Source of the DNA: Ignavibacteriota bacterium
GTDB lineage: Bacteria > Bacteroidota > Ignavibacteria > UBA10030 > UBA6906
Reading direction: 5' to 3'
NCBI GenBank assembly: GCA_003157485.1
Contig: PMJQ01000160.1
Location: forward strand, 175-62,001
Length of the DNA: 61,827 nt
This document shows, piece by piece, positions 53,110 through 61,783 of the stretch (positions within the stretch are counted from its first letter, which is position 1; every line of letters starts with the position of its first letter). The notes beneath the pieces were generated by a model, which was given only the letters and a program-made list of their open reading frames with translations, searched no databases and was not told the DNA's origin. A program made the translations under genes and the position numbers.

Positions 53110-53596
53110 TTACCCGATCACCACCGCCGTCCGGTTCCTACGGGAGAAGAATATTCCGTTCGAGGCCCATCTCTACAGGTACGTGGAACACGGCGGCACA
53201 GCCGCCGCCGCCGCCGCGCTTCAGGTTCCGGAGCACGCGGTCGTCAAGACTCTGGTGATGGAAGACGAGCGCGGCAGGGGGCTCATAGTCCTCATGCACG
53301 GGGACCGTGAGGTCTCGACGAAAGAGCTCGCCCGCATCCTGAGCGTCAAAAGCATCTCCCCATCCTCCCCTGAACAGGCAATGCGCCGGACCGGCTACAT
53401 GGTCGGAGGGACGAGCCCATTCGGAACCCGTACGGACCTCCCCGTGTATGCGGAGGGGACGATATTCTCCCTCCCCCGCGTCTTCATTAACGGGGGAAAA
53501 CGGGGTTTTCTCCTCTCCGTCAAACCCTCCGACATCAGGCGCGCTCTCTCCGTGGCGGAAGTGAGCGTCGGCATACTCCCTGTCTCAGCCCCGTGA
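53093..53596 (+). CDS. ybaK: YbaK/EbsC-family aminoacyl-tRNA deacylase
   Basis: 167 aa. Editing enzyme removing wrongly attached amino acid (typically Cys from tRNA-Pro). LREKNIPFEAHLYRYVEHGGTAAAAA at the start, VVKTLVMEDE, the active-site region HGDREVSTKELARIL, TGYMVGGTSPFGTRTDLPVYAE and INGGKRGFLLSVKP. The Ybak Lys equivalent falls at VVKTL. Overlaps the preceding gene by 17 bp. Deacylase specificity within the family is not settled from sequence. Confidence 0.92.
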   Translation: MSHATDYPITTAVRFLREKNIPFEAHLYRYVEHGGTAAAAAALQVPEHAVVKTLVMEDERGRGLIVLMHGDREVSTKELARILSVKSISPSSPEQAMRRTGYMVGGTSPFGTRTDLPVYAEGTIFSLPRVFINGGKRGFLLSVKPSDIRRALSVAEVSVGILPVSAP

Positions 53597-53656
53597 CCGG
53601 CCGCCCCCTCCTGTAGGGGAGGGAACCGGTCTGCGCGCCGGCGTGTTTTCTCCAAT

Positions 53657-54040
53657 ATGCAGACGTACGCCGCGACAACAGAAGACATCACGGTCACAGT
53701 GCGCCCGGTCTACCTGGACGGGCAATCCAACTTCATCGAGCGGAAATTCGTGTTCGCCTATTTCGTCGGGATCGAAAACCAGGGGATAGAGCAGATTCAA
53801 CTCCTCCGCAGGCACTGGTTTATCACAAACGGGAACGGCAACATACAGGAGGTGGAGGGGGAAGGAGTTATCGGTCAACAGCCCGTGATACCCCCGGGCG
53901 GAGCGCACGAATACAGCAGCTATTCAATCCTGGAGACGTTCGAGGGCTCGATGGAGGGGACATACCTCATGGAACGCCCGGGGGGCGACCAGTTCTCCGT
54001 CACGATACCTCGTTTTGTTCTTAGGGCGGCCGCAAACTGA
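53657..54040 (+). CDS. apaG: ApaG-family protein
   Basis: 127 aa. FN3/immunoglobulin-like beta-sandwich protein; homologs affect Co/Mg homeostasis in enterobacteria, mechanism unknown. TEDITVTVRPVYL, FVFAYFVGIENQG, QLLRRHWFITNGNG, EGEGVIGQQPVIPPGGAHEYSSYS and GTYLM are all family-standard. Convergent with the metallophosphoesterase gene, only 5 bp apart. The 60-bp gap to ybaK contains a GC-rich hairpin (53600-53630) without a U tract. Confidence 0.95.
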   Translation: MQTYAATTEDITVTVRPVYLDGQSNFIERKFVFAYFVGIENQGIEQIQLLRRHWFITNGNGNIQEVEGEGVIGQQPVIPPGGAHEYSSYSILETFEGSMEGTYLMERPGGDQFSVTIPRFVLRAAAN

Positions 54041-54045
54041 ACCCG

Positions 54046-55209
54046 TCAGGCGGCCCCTATGCGGAGCCGTATGAGGAGAATCTCCGGATGATTCCCTGTT
54101 CTCACGGGAGGCCCCCACGTCCCGACGCCGCTTGAAACGTAGTAATGCGTGTCTCCTTTCACCCCTTCTCCCCAGCTTATCTCGTACACCCGCCGGGTGA
54201 TCAAGCTCAGGGGCCAGAGCTGCCCGTGGTGCGTGTGTCCGGAAATCTGTATGTCGATTCCCTTTCCCGCCGCCTCGCCGAGGCCGAACGGCTGGTGGTC
54301 CATCAACACCACCGGATAGGCGGCGTCCACATCCGCCATCAGTGAATCGAGAGGCTTCCTCTTCCGCCCGCCGAACCCGGCGCTGCTCCTGTCTTCCCTG
54401 CCGACGATGAAGATCCCCCCTTCAAGACGCGCCACGCTGTCACGCAGCATCGTGATGCCGTGCTCCGCCAGGTATGCACAGGCGCGTTCCGCCCCGCCGA
54501 TGTACTCGTGATTCCCCGTCACGGCAAACACGCCCCGGGGGGATCTGATCTTCCTGAGCGTCTCACCGAGGTTCTCCCGTATGACCGGCCCCAGGTCCTC
54601 GTCGACGATGTCCCCCGGAAGGAGGACTACGTCAGGCTGGAGGCTGTTGATCCGGTCGACGATCGACTGGAGGCGTCTCCGGCCGATGATCGTCCCCAGG
54701 TGAATGTCCGACGCCGCCACGATGCGGAGCGTGTCCGGTCCCGCGGTTTTCTTCCGGACCGTTAGGTCGATCTCGCGGATCCGCGGGTGCAGTGCATTGA
54801 AATACCCCGCCGCAACGATGACGAGGATGAGCGCGGAGAGAGCAAGTCCCGTCACGGACTTCGCCGCGGCATAATGCTCACTCACGACACGGGGGAAAAA
54901 CGGGACAAAGGAGTTCACGAGACGCAGGAGATCGAGCAGGACGATTCCCAGCAGAGAATAGAGCATCGCGGCGAGCCAGAACGAACCGGTCCAGACCAGA
55001 AGGGACGAGACCGGTGAAATCCAGGCCCGCTCCATGAACCGCCCGGCGATGAAGGAGAGCGAGAGGAAGAGGAACGCCGCGACGTACGGGACACGGAGTG
55101 AGGAATCCGAAGGGATCGCCTGCCAGCCGCGGGTGAATATGTAGAAATTGATGAGACCGTACAGCGTGAAGAAGACGCCAAGGAAAACAATCAGGTTTAC
55201 CGCTTTCAT
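54046..55209 (-). CDS. Membrane-anchored metallophosphoesterase
   Basis: 387 aa. Four to five membrane helices in the first about 140 residues (NLIVFLGVFFTLYGLINFYIF; YVAAFLFLSLSFIAGR; LLVWTGSFWLAAMLYSLLGIVL; SVTGLALSALILVIVAAG) precede a calcineurin-like domain. Metal motifs: ASDIHLG, PGDIVDED, GNHEYIGG, and GHTHHGQLWP. The domain order is that of the YkuE/YaeI-like group. Start at 55209 (MKAVNLIVFL) chosen. A longer open frame reaches 55935, but it overlaps aroF out of frame and its sequence is Arg/Gly-rich non-coding type. Follows aroF by 8 bp. Confidence 0.92.
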   Translation of the reverse strand: MKAVNLIVFLGVFFTLYGLINFYIFTRGWQAIPSDSSLRVPYVAAFLFLSLSFIAGRFMERAWISPVSSLLVWTGSFWLAAMLYSLLGIVLLDLLRLVNSFVPFFPRVVSEHYAAAKSVTGLALSALILVIVAAGYFNALHPRIREIDLTVRKKTAGPDTLRIVAASDIHLGTIIGRRRLQSIVDRINSLQPDVVLLPGDIVDEDLGPVIRENLGETLRKIRSPRGVFAVTGNHEYIGGAERACAYLAEHGITMLRDSVARLEGGIFIVGREDRSSAGFGGRKRKPLDSLMADVDAAYPVVLMDHQPFGLGEAAGKGIDIQISGHTHHGQLWPLSLITRRVYEISWGEGVKGDTHYYVSSGVGTWGPPVRTGNHPEILLIRLRIGAA

Positions 55210-55217
55210 CGCGGGGG

Positions 55218-56237
55218 TCAGGCTCCCGCCGTCACGTGCAGCGCCCGTTCGACCTCCCTGACCTCGCGCATCAGGTTCGCGAACGCGTCCGGGGTAAGAG
55301 ACTGTTCGCCGTCGGAAAACGCTTCCGCCGGATGCGGATGGACTTCGATCATGAGTCCGTCCGCTCCCGCCGCGACCGCCGCACGGCTCATCGGGAGGAC
55401 AAAGTCGTGCCGGCCCGTCCCGTGGCTCGGGTCCACGATAATCGGTAGGTGGGAGAGCTGCTTGACGGCGGGGACGACGTTCAGGTCGAGCGTGTTCCTC
55501 GTGTACTCCACAAACGTCCGGATCCCCCTCTCGCAGAGTATAACGTTCGCATTCCCCCCCGAAAGGAGATACTCGGCGCTCATCAGGAACTCGTTCAGCG
55601 TCGCGGCGAAGTTCCTCTTGAGGAGGACCGGTTTTCCGACGCCCGAGAGCGCCCTGAGAAGCTTCGTGTTGTGCATGTTCCGCGCTCCCACCTGGAGGAG
55701 GTCCGCGTACCGGGCGACAAGGTCCACATCGGACGACTCCATGACCTCGGTGACGATCCCCATACCGGTCTCCTGGCGCGCCACGGCAAGAAGCTTGAGC
55801 CCCTCCTCGCCGAGACCCTGAAATGCGTACGGGCTTGTCCGCGGCTTGTACGCGCCCCCGCGAAGAAGGCCGGCACCTGCATCCTTCACCGCGCGGGCGG
55901 TCGTCAGGAGCTGCTCCTCGCTTTCGACTGAGCACGGCCCCGCGATCACGGCGAGTCGGCCGTCTCCGAATTTCACCCCGGCGACGTCCACCACGGTGTT
56001 CTCGCGCCTGAACTCCCTGCTTGCCAGTTTGTACGGTTTGAGTATCGGAATAACGTCTTCCACAAGAGGGAGAAGCGAAAACTGCTCCTTCTTCAGAAGC
56101 CGCTCATCGCCGATCACGCCTATGATCGTCCGCTCCACTCCCTGCGAAAGATGCGCCTTGAGCCCCAGCTCCTTCACCCTGTCCACGACATGATTGACGT
56201 CTGCCTGCGTCGCGCGGGCGTTCATTACGATGATCAT
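55218..56237 (-). CDS. aroF: 3-deoxy-7-phosphoheptulonate synthase (DAHP synthase, class I-beta)
   Basis: 339 aa. First step of aromatic amino acid synthesis. An N-terminal ferredoxin-like regulatory domain (MIIVMNARATQADVNHVVDRVKEL) of the Thermotoga/Porphyromonas type is followed by the barrel with VIAGPCSVESEEQL, LRGGAYKPRTSPYAFQGLG, GARNMHN, LLKRNF, and PIIVDPSHGTGRHD. ATG at 56237, GGAAGAGG about 8 nt upstream. The N-terminal domain implies feedback inhibition. Sits between the SpoIIE phosphatase gene (25 bp upstream) and the metallophosphoesterase. Confidence 0.96.
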   Translation of the reverse strand: MIIVMNARATQADVNHVVDRVKELGLKAHLSQGVERTIIGVIGDERLLKKEQFSLLPLVEDVIPILKPYKLASREFRRENTVVDVAGVKFGDGRLAVIAGPCSVESEEQLLTTARAVKDAGAGLLRGGAYKPRTSPYAFQGLGEEGLKLLAVARQETGMGIVTEVMESSDVDLVARYADLLQVGARNMHNTKLLRALSGVGKPVLLKRNFAATLNEFLMSAEYLLSGGNANVILCERGIRTFVEYTRNTLDLNVVPAVKQLSHLPIIVDPSHGTGRHDFVLPMSRAAVAAGADGLMIEVHPHPAEAFSDGEQSLTPDAFANLMREVREVERALHVTAGA

Positions 56238-56262
56238 GATGCACCTCTTCCTTCAGGCAATG

Positions 56263-59034
56263 TCACATTCCTTTGATGACGACGATTGTCTCGTCGTCAT
56301 GCTGCACGGTCCCTTCGGAGAACGCGGCGACATCGGCGATGAGAGCGTCACGGATCGAGGCCGCGTCTCCCCCCGCCTTTCCGGGGAGGAAGCTCATCAG
56401 CCTCTCCTCGCCGTAAAGTTCCCCTCCCCTGTTGTGCGCCTCGGTCATCCCGTCCGTCACAAACAGGAGAACGTCGCCCGGCCCGTATCTGACGACTTTC
56501 TCTTCGATCTCCGAGGAGAAAACACCCGCGTTATTCAGGCCGAGTCCCAGTCCCCGCGGAGTGACCGCCACGACGCTCCCCTCCGCGGCACGGTAATGAT
56601 AGAGGGGGAGGTGGCCCGCCCGGGCAAGGAGGAACGAATGATCCAGAGGATCGAACGAGGCCCCCAGCGCCGTCACAAATGAGCTCTTCTCCATGTCCCC
56701 GCAGAGGAGCCGGTTCGCCCGGATGAAGAGATCGGCGGGAGAAAGGTCGAATCCGTGCAGGGAGCGGAGAATCCCCTGGACCTTCGACATGTAGAGCGCG
56801 GCCGAAGTCCCCTTTCCGCTCACGTCCCCGACCACGATCGTAAGACGGTCCTTGCTCCCGTTCAGATAATCGAAGAAATCCCCGCCGACCTCCAGGGCCG
56901 GGATGGAGGCGCCGGCGATATCAAGCCCGCGGATGACCGGCGTTTTCTGGGGGAGGGACGCAAGCTGGATGCGGCGCGCGATCGCAAGCTCGTGCTTCAT
57001 CCTCTCCTGTTCCGCCAGCTCCTCGTAGAGGAACGCATTCTCCATCGCCATCGCCGCCTGCACGGCGGCGGCGGCCAGGAACTCATAATCCTCCCTCCGG
57101 TATGTCGCCTCCGAGAGCTTCTCCCCCAGGACGATCGCTCCGAGGAGGCGCTCCCGGGAGCGGACGGGAACGATGAGGTACAGTGCGTACGCGCGGAACG
57201 CCTCCTTCAGCGTCGGCGGGAGATAGTCGACGTGAATCTGCTCACCGGCTTCCGCCAGGACATTCGCAAGGCCCTTTTCCACGAGAGTGCAGAATTGCTC
57301 CCACGCCGCGAGATCGAACCCGTGGCCGACCCGGCACGCGGAGACCTCATTCCCGCGGAAGAAGAACACGCCAGCCCGCTTCACGCGGACAAGGTCGGCG
57401 ATCTTCTCCGTGAGCGCCGCGCCGATATCCGCCATGCTCAGTTTCGTCGCAAGCACCTCCGTGAGTTCGCCCACCGCGTGCCTGTAGTCGTACCGCGCCC
57501 TGAAGTATTTCCTGTCGAGCCAGTCCTGTCCCAGTTTTCTTATGCGCCAGAGGAGGTACCATGCCGCAGTCCCGATGGAAATAAGCGCAAGCCGGTTTGT
57601 CCACTCCTTCACCCCTCCCGAGGCGGGCTCATCCACCGCCTCGATCGTCGTCCCGTGGATCAGTATCGCGGGGAGATGAAAATCGACGGACGAGAGCGTA
57701 AAGAACACGTTCACAAGGACCGTCGCCATGAGGCTCCCCCATGCGACCGAAATAAGCGAATACTGGATGTTCCGCCTGATCCGGAGGTTGAGGTCGAGAA
57801 GCCCGTATCTGCCGATCACGTAGAGGTAGGTCAGTGTGACCGCAAAAACCAAAACGCCTAATGGCATTATGGAATTCATCCCGATGTCGCTCGTCCCAAT
57901 GATAATCTGAATTGCGATAAGCGAGAGGATATACACGCCGAACGCGCTCCAGGCCCAGTATATCGGAGCCGCCATCTTCCTGTTCTCCCGCGTCGCTCCT
58001 TTTCTGTAGATGATTGAGAGCACGACGTGGAACAGAATGAGAACGCCGATTCCTCCGGTTGCGATAACCGCCACTTTGAAGAGAACGCCCGTATACGTGG
58101 CGGCTGCGATGCCGCCGTAGGCCAGGGGTATCCACCGCCTGAAGAGTAAGTCGGGGCGCTCCTTCGGAAAGAACGCCATCGAGCGCATGGCGATCGCCGA
58201 CCCGGCAATGAGGGAAACTGACACGAGGAAGTTGCGGATCCTGACAAAGAGGTCGACGTCGATCTCGCGCTGAATCAGCCCGGCGGCAAAGAAAAAGCCG
58301 ACGAAGAGGAGTCCGAGTCCCACGATGCGGGCGGCGCGTATACGGGGGCGTCTCAGCGCGATGAATGCCCCCACACCCATCATGAACATCCCGGAGAGGC
58401 TGAGCAAAAGGAACGCCAGGGGCATGCCGAAACGGGCAAGCGTCACGTTGAGATTCAGTTTCTCGTTGTTCCGGAGCGCCTCGTACACGATTGTTTTGCC
58501 GGTCTGGCCGCGGCGCAACAGAATATCGGCTTCCTGTGCGGTCTTGAACCGGCCGCCGTTAATCCCGAAGAGAAGGTCCCCCACCTTAAGCCCCGCCCTG
58601 TCCGATGCCCCTCCAGGAGTCACGTCGGTCACCGCGATCACGTCGCGCAAAAAGAGCGCTGAGGAGTCCGTGATGTTCCCTCGTCGGACGTTCCAACGGG
58701 CGTAGGAGAGCTTCGAAGGCCTGTAGACCGAGACGTCCAGAACCGAATCGGGACGAACGGAACCGAGCATTCCGGCGAAGGCAGAGGAATCACGGACGGC
58801 GGTTCCGTTTATTCTGTCGATGAAATCGCCGGGGCGGATCGTGTCCCCTCCGGCAGCGGGGATCCCTTTCGCGACGCAGAGCACCATCCCGCGCGGAAGA
58901 TTCGCGAAGACGTTTTCGTCTGTCGAGGAACCGGCGTAGTTGACGAACGTAATACACGCCCCGGCGGTGAGGACCGCCGCCAGGACGCCGAAAAGCGGCC
59001 GCACGATGATCGGATATCTATCAAAAATGCTCAT
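56263..59034 (-). CDS. Large membrane PP2C/SpoIIE phosphatase with PDZ and GAF domains
   Basis: 923 aa. Order: membrane helix (13-33), PDZ-like domain (about 45-115; GDTIRPGDFIDRINGTAVRDSSAF), second PDZ (about 130-180; GGASDRAGLKVGDLLFGINGGRF), roughly eight membrane helices (about 205-480), a GAF-like domain (about 560-690), and a SpoIIE-type PP2C phosphatase (about 720-923) with GGDFFDYL, VVGDVSGKGTSAAL, ARAGHLPLY and FVTDGMTEAHN. Probably dephosphorylates an anti-sigma factor antagonist or other Ser/Thr target in response to a membrane/periplasmic cue. No anti-sigma gene is adjacent. Start ATG at 59034 (MSIFDRYPIIVRP). Confidence 0.9.
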   Translation of the reverse strand: MSIFDRYPIIVRPLFGVLAAVLTAGACITFVNYAGSSTDENVFANLPRGMVLCVAKGIPAAGGDTIRPGDFIDRINGTAVRDSSAFAGMLGSVRPDSVLDVSVYRPSKLSYARWNVRRGNITDSSALFLRDVIAVTDVTPGGASDRAGLKVGDLLFGINGGRFKTAQEADILLRRGQTGKTIVYEALRNNEKLNLNVTLARFGMPLAFLLLSLSGMFMMGVGAFIALRRPRIRAARIVGLGLLFVGFFFAAGLIQREIDVDLFVRIRNFLVSVSLIAGSAIAMRSMAFFPKERPDLLFRRWIPLAYGGIAAATYTGVLFKVAVIATGGIGVLILFHVVLSIIYRKGATRENRKMAAPIYWAWSAFGVYILSLIAIQIIIGTSDIGMNSIMPLGVLVFAVTLTYLYVIGRYGLLDLNLRIRRNIQYSLISVAWGSLMATVLVNVFFTLSSVDFHLPAILIHGTTIEAVDEPASGGVKEWTNRLALISIGTAAWYLLWRIRKLGQDWLDRKYFRARYDYRHAVGELTEVLATKLSMADIGAALTEKIADLVRVKRAGVFFFRGNEVSACRVGHGFDLAAWEQFCTLVEKGLANVLAEAGEQIHVDYLPPTLKEAFRAYALYLIVPVRSRERLLGAIVLGEKLSEATYRREDYEFLAAAAVQAAMAMENAFLYEELAEQERMKHELAIARRIQLASLPQKTPVIRGLDIAGASIPALEVGGDFFDYLNGSKDRLTIVVGDVSGKGTSAALYMSKVQGILRSLHGFDLSPADLFIRANRLLCGDMEKSSFVTALGASFDPLDHSFLLARAGHLPLYHYRAAEGSVVAVTPRGLGLGLNNAGVFSSEIEEKVVRYGPGDVLLFVTDGMTEAHNRGGELYGEERLMSFLPGKAGGDAASIRDALIADVAAFSEGTVQHDDETIVVIKGM

Positions 59035-59095
59035 GGATGCTCCCGGAACGTCACGAATCCTCTTCTGTTAACGTTGTAAAGAGCGGGAAGTTGCC

Positions 59096-60232
59096 TCATG
59101 TAAAGAACTCCCTGAGTGAACGAATCACGGAGTCCTGGTCCTCCTCCCCCAGTCCGTAGTAGAACGGAAGCCGGACCAGCCTCTCACTCACATCCTCCGT
59201 CACCGGACAGTCTCCGGGTTTCCCCCCGAACCGCCGTCCCATTGTCGAGAGATGGAGCGGCAGGTAGTGGAATACCGCGGCAATCCCCCTCTCCCTGAGA
59301 TGTGCGATGACCGCCTGGCGTCTCTCCAGCGAAGGGGTCAGTATGTAATACATGTGATAGGGATGTTCGCATCCCGGCGGAATGCACGGAAGCCCGATCC
59401 CCGCTTCCTCGGCCCAGGGGGCGATGCCGGACTGGTACCGCTCCCAGATTTTCCTCCGGTCTGCCTGCACGAGATCCTTCGATTCGAGCTGACCGAGGAG
59501 GAATGCGGCGAGGATGTCGGAGGGGAGATAGCTTGACCCGATGTCGACCCACGTGTACTTGTCGACCTCCCCCCTGAAGAACCTGCTCCTGTCAGTCCCC
59601 TTCTCGCGGATGATCTCCGCGCGCTCGACGTACGACTCGTCGTTAAGAAGGAGCGCTCCCCCTTCACCGCAGGTAAAGTTCTTCGTTTCGTGAAAGCTCT
59701 GCGTCGCCAGAGCACCGAATGTTCCGAGGTGTTTCCCGTGATATTTCCCAAAAAGGCCGTGGGCGTTGTCTTCGACGACGGCGATCCCGTGACGGGCCGC
59801 GATCGCCGTGATCTTCTCCATCGCGCAGCCCACCCCTGCATAGTGCACCGGGACGACCGCCTTCGTCCGCGGCGTGATCAGGGATTCAAGGAGCGACTCG
59901 TCGAGGTTGAGCGTCGAGCGATGGACGTCGATGAAGACCGGGTGAGCGCCGCGCAGGACGAAGGCGTTCACCGTGCTGACGAACGTGAACGCAGGGATGA
60001 TCACCTCATCCCCCGGCTGTACCTCCAGCAGGAGCGCGCTCATTTCAAGCGCATGCGTGCAGGAGGTCGTGAGGAGCACCCTCGGCACGCCGAGAGATTC
60101 TTCAAGCAGCGCGCTGCATTTGCGGGTGAACGCTCCGTCCCCGGCAATCCGGGATTCCCCGACGGCCTCCGCGACATACTGCATTTCATTCCCCACCACC
60201 GCAACCCGGTTGAAGGGGACAGGATTGTTCAT
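59096..60232 (-). CDS. wecE: dTDP-4-amino-4,6-dideoxygalactose transaminase (WecE/RffA-like)
   Basis: 378 aa DegT/DnrJ/EryC1 aminotransferase. It aligns along its whole length with WecE: NRVAVVGNEMQYV, TTSCTHALEMSALLL, GDEVIIPAFTFVSTVNAFVLRG, VPVHYAGVGC, SFHETKNFTCGEGG with the PLP lysine, EIIREKGTDRSRFFRGEVDKYTW, and AVFHYLPLH. The substrate is a nucleotide-4-keto-6-deoxyhexose. It stands alone: no dTDP-sugar or polysaccharide genes are near. Start at 60232 (MNNPVPFNRV). Divergent from the NUDIX gene. Confidence 0.93.
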   Translation of the reverse strand: MNNPVPFNRVAVVGNEMQYVAEAVGESRIAGDGAFTRKCSALLEESLGVPRVLLTTSCTHALEMSALLLEVQPGDEVIIPAFTFVSTVNAFVLRGAHPVFIDVHRSTLNLDESLLESLITPRTKAVVPVHYAGVGCAMEKITAIAARHGIAVVEDNAHGLFGKYHGKHLGTFGALATQSFHETKNFTCGEGGALLLNDESYVERAEIIREKGTDRSRFFRGEVDKYTWVDIGSSYLPSDILAAFLLGQLESKDLVQADRRKIWERYQSGIAPWAEEAGIGLPCIPPGCEHPYHMYYILTPSLERRQAVIAHLRERGIAAVFHYLPLHLSTMGRRFGGKPGDCPVTEDVSERLVRLPFYYGLGEEDQDSVIRSLREFFT

Positions 60233-60256
60233 CGGCGTGATTGATCTGAGTTTGTT

Positions 60257-60285
60257 AAAATGGGAAGAATCCCCGAGAGAATCAA
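60257..60285 (-). promoter_or_regulatory. Promoter of wecE
   Basis: Minus strand: TTGATT (60280-60285), 17-bp spacer, CATTTT (60257-60262); leader about 18 nt. Confidence 0.4.
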
Positions 60286-60299
60286 CGGGATCGCGGTTC

Positions 60300-60328
60300 T
60301 TGAAATTCACGGCGCGATCACGTATACT
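60300..60328 (+). promoter_or_regulatory. Promoter of the NUDIX gene
   Basis: TTGAAA (60300-60305), 17-bp spacer, TATACT (60323-60328): the best hexamer pair in the window. Leader about 34 nt. Confidence 0.65.
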
Positions 60329-60368
60329 CAATCTCAATCGCCGTCCTTCAGGTCCGTCGTCCGACGCC

Positions 60369-60920
60369 ATGAAATCCTGGAAAACCCTCTCCCGCTCCCC
60401 CGTTCTCACACGTGGGAAATTTCTCACGCTCGAAGATCACGAGGTGGAACTCCCCGACGGCCGCGTCATCAAGGAGTGGCCATGGCTCGTGATGCCCGAC
60501 TACGTCAACATCATCGCGGAGACCCCGGAGGGTTCATTTCTCTGCTTCCGGCAGACGAAGTACGCCGTCAGCGACGGGACCTCCCTCGCACCCGCCGGAG
60601 GGTACGTCGAGCCCGGGGAATCTCCCGGCGCCGCGGCAATGCGTGAGCTGCGCGAGGAGACAGGATATGAGTCCGCTGATTGGGTACATCTCGGATCGTT
60701 TGTCGCCGACGGCAACCGCGGCGGCGGGACGGCTCATCTGTACCTCGCGCGGGGGGCCCGGAAAACCGGGACGCCCGTGAGCGACGACCTGGAAGAGCAG
60801 GAGATGCGGCACATGAGCAAGCCCGAGCTCGAACGCGCGCTCCTCGCGGGTGAATTCAAGGTTCTCGCCTGGAGTGCCACGGCCGCACTCGCACTCATGC
60901 ACATTAATCGTACCCGCTGA
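60369..60920 (+). CDS. NUDIX hydrolase (ADP-sugar pyrophosphatase-like)
   Basis: 183 aa. Nudix box GYVEPGESPGAAAMRELREETGY fits Gx5Ex7REUxEExGU exactly. Upstream LTLEDHEVELPDGRVIKEW and LAPAGG, and downstream FVADGNRGGGTAHLYLA, resemble ADP-ribose/ADP-sugar pyrophosphatases. Start ATG at 60369 (MKSWKTLSRSP); the open frame extends upstream, but its sequence is not protein-like and overlaps wecE. Hydrolyses a nucleoside diphosphate derivative; exact substrate unknown. Confidence 0.93.
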   Translation: MKSWKTLSRSPVLTRGKFLTLEDHEVELPDGRVIKEWPWLVMPDYVNIIAETPEGSFLCFRQTKYAVSDGTSLAPAGGYVEPGESPGAAAMRELREETGYESADWVHLGSFVADGNRGGGTAHLYLARGARKTGTPVSDDLEEQEMRHMSKPELERALLAGEFKVLAWSATAALALMHINRTR

Positions 60921-60966
60921 CCGGGCCGCACATTCTCCCGCAACAGGGAACCCCGTGGCACACCAA

Positions 60967-61150
60967 AGCGGTCCGGGGACAGCCGGGTTCAACAGGGTGG
61001 CCTGGGACCTCCGTCCCACGGCGGACCTGCTCAATGCGTACGGCGGGGAGGGACGAAAATTCGTCCAGCCGGGGGAATACACGGTGACGCTGACGTACGG
61101 AAAGAAGAAGGACGTCCAGAAACTCCGCGTGACGATCGCCCAGGGGATCG
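60967..61150 (+). pseudogene. C-terminal remnant of a sortilin/BNR-type glycosyl-hydrolase-like protein
   Basis: A plus-strand frame without a credible start reads SGPGTAGFNRVAWDLRPTAD, then a VQPGEYTVTLTYGKKKDVQ stretch and LRVTIAQGIETR. That order (G-x-N-R-x-x-W-D-L-R, then P-G-x-Y-T-V-x-L, then Q-x-L-x-V) is the usual C-terminal Ig-like end of VPS10/sortilin-like BNR-repeat exported proteins of about 900-1,100 aa. Only about 60 codons remain, between the NUDIX gene and the chalcone-isomerase-like gene, with no signal peptide or propeller. Family reading is from memory. Confidence 0.6.
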
Positions 61151-61177
61151 AAACCCGGCAAGGAAGAACCGCCCGGC

Positions 61178-61783
61178 CTATTCCTGCGAGATCCTTGACA
61201 CGAGATCGCTCCTGTCGACGATGGAGTCTTTGCCGAGCCATATCGACCAGAGGACACGGGCGAACAGCGGTGAGGTGAGAGGAGGCTTCTCCTCCCCCGC
61301 CACGGCGGCGATCACGATCCCTCCCGGGAGCCACCGGAGAACGAACTGCTGGTTCTCCTTCACGTCCCTGGAAAAGAAGGCGACGAACTGGTCCACGAGC
61401 GGGCGTATCGACGTGAACTCGTCCGCCGTGGCATTCTCCTTGAACCCGTCCAGATAGGCATCCCTGATCTTCGCCGCATCCACATCACGGGCGAAGTCCA
61501 TCGTGATCTGCCGGGCTTTCCCGTCCACGAGCATTGCCTCCAGCGCGGCGTCCTTTGGTCCCTTCACAGGATCCTGCGCGTAGTGAGCCATCCCGTACAC
61601 CTTGAACACGAGTTTCTTCCTGACGGCGACGCCCGTGAGCGACATCGTGTAGCCGACACCGTCTTTCGTGAATTTCACGACTACGGGAAAACTCTTCCCG
61701 GTGGAAGGTTCCTGCACAGTCTCCTGCGCCGGGGCCATGACGGGGAAAAGAAGGAGGAGCGGAAGAAGTGCGAATCGATTCAT
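61178..61783 (-). CDS. Chalcone-isomerase-like exported protein
   Basis: 201 aa. Signal peptide (MNRFALLPLLLLFPVMAPAQE), then a chalcone isomerase-like fold: SLTGVAVRKKLVFKVYGMAHYA, MLVDGKARQITMDFARDVDAAKI, AYLDGFKENA, VDQFVAFFSRDVKENQQFVLRWLPGG and LFARVLWSIWLGKDSI. Bacterial members lack plant flavonoid substrates, and a fatty-acid-binding role has been suggested for the fold. It is on the minus strand; the convergent remnant of an unrelated gene lies beyond its stop. Confidence 0.85.
   Translation of the reverse strand: MNRFALLPLLLLFPVMAPAQETVQEPSTGKSFPVVVKFTKDGVGYTMSLTGVAVRKKLVFKVYGMAHYAQDPVKGPKDAALEAMLVDGKARQITMDFARDVDAAKIRDAYLDGFKENATADEFTSIRPLVDQFVAFFSRDVKENQQFVLRWLPGGIVIAAVAGEEKPPLTSPLFARVLWSIWLGKDSIVDRSDLVSRISQE

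Noticed and set aside
54046-55935. Metallophosphoesterase reading frame extended to 629 codons
   Set aside because: The extra N-terminal ~240 codons overlap aroF out of frame and are Arg/Gly-rich. The real N-terminus is the membrane segment starting at 55209.
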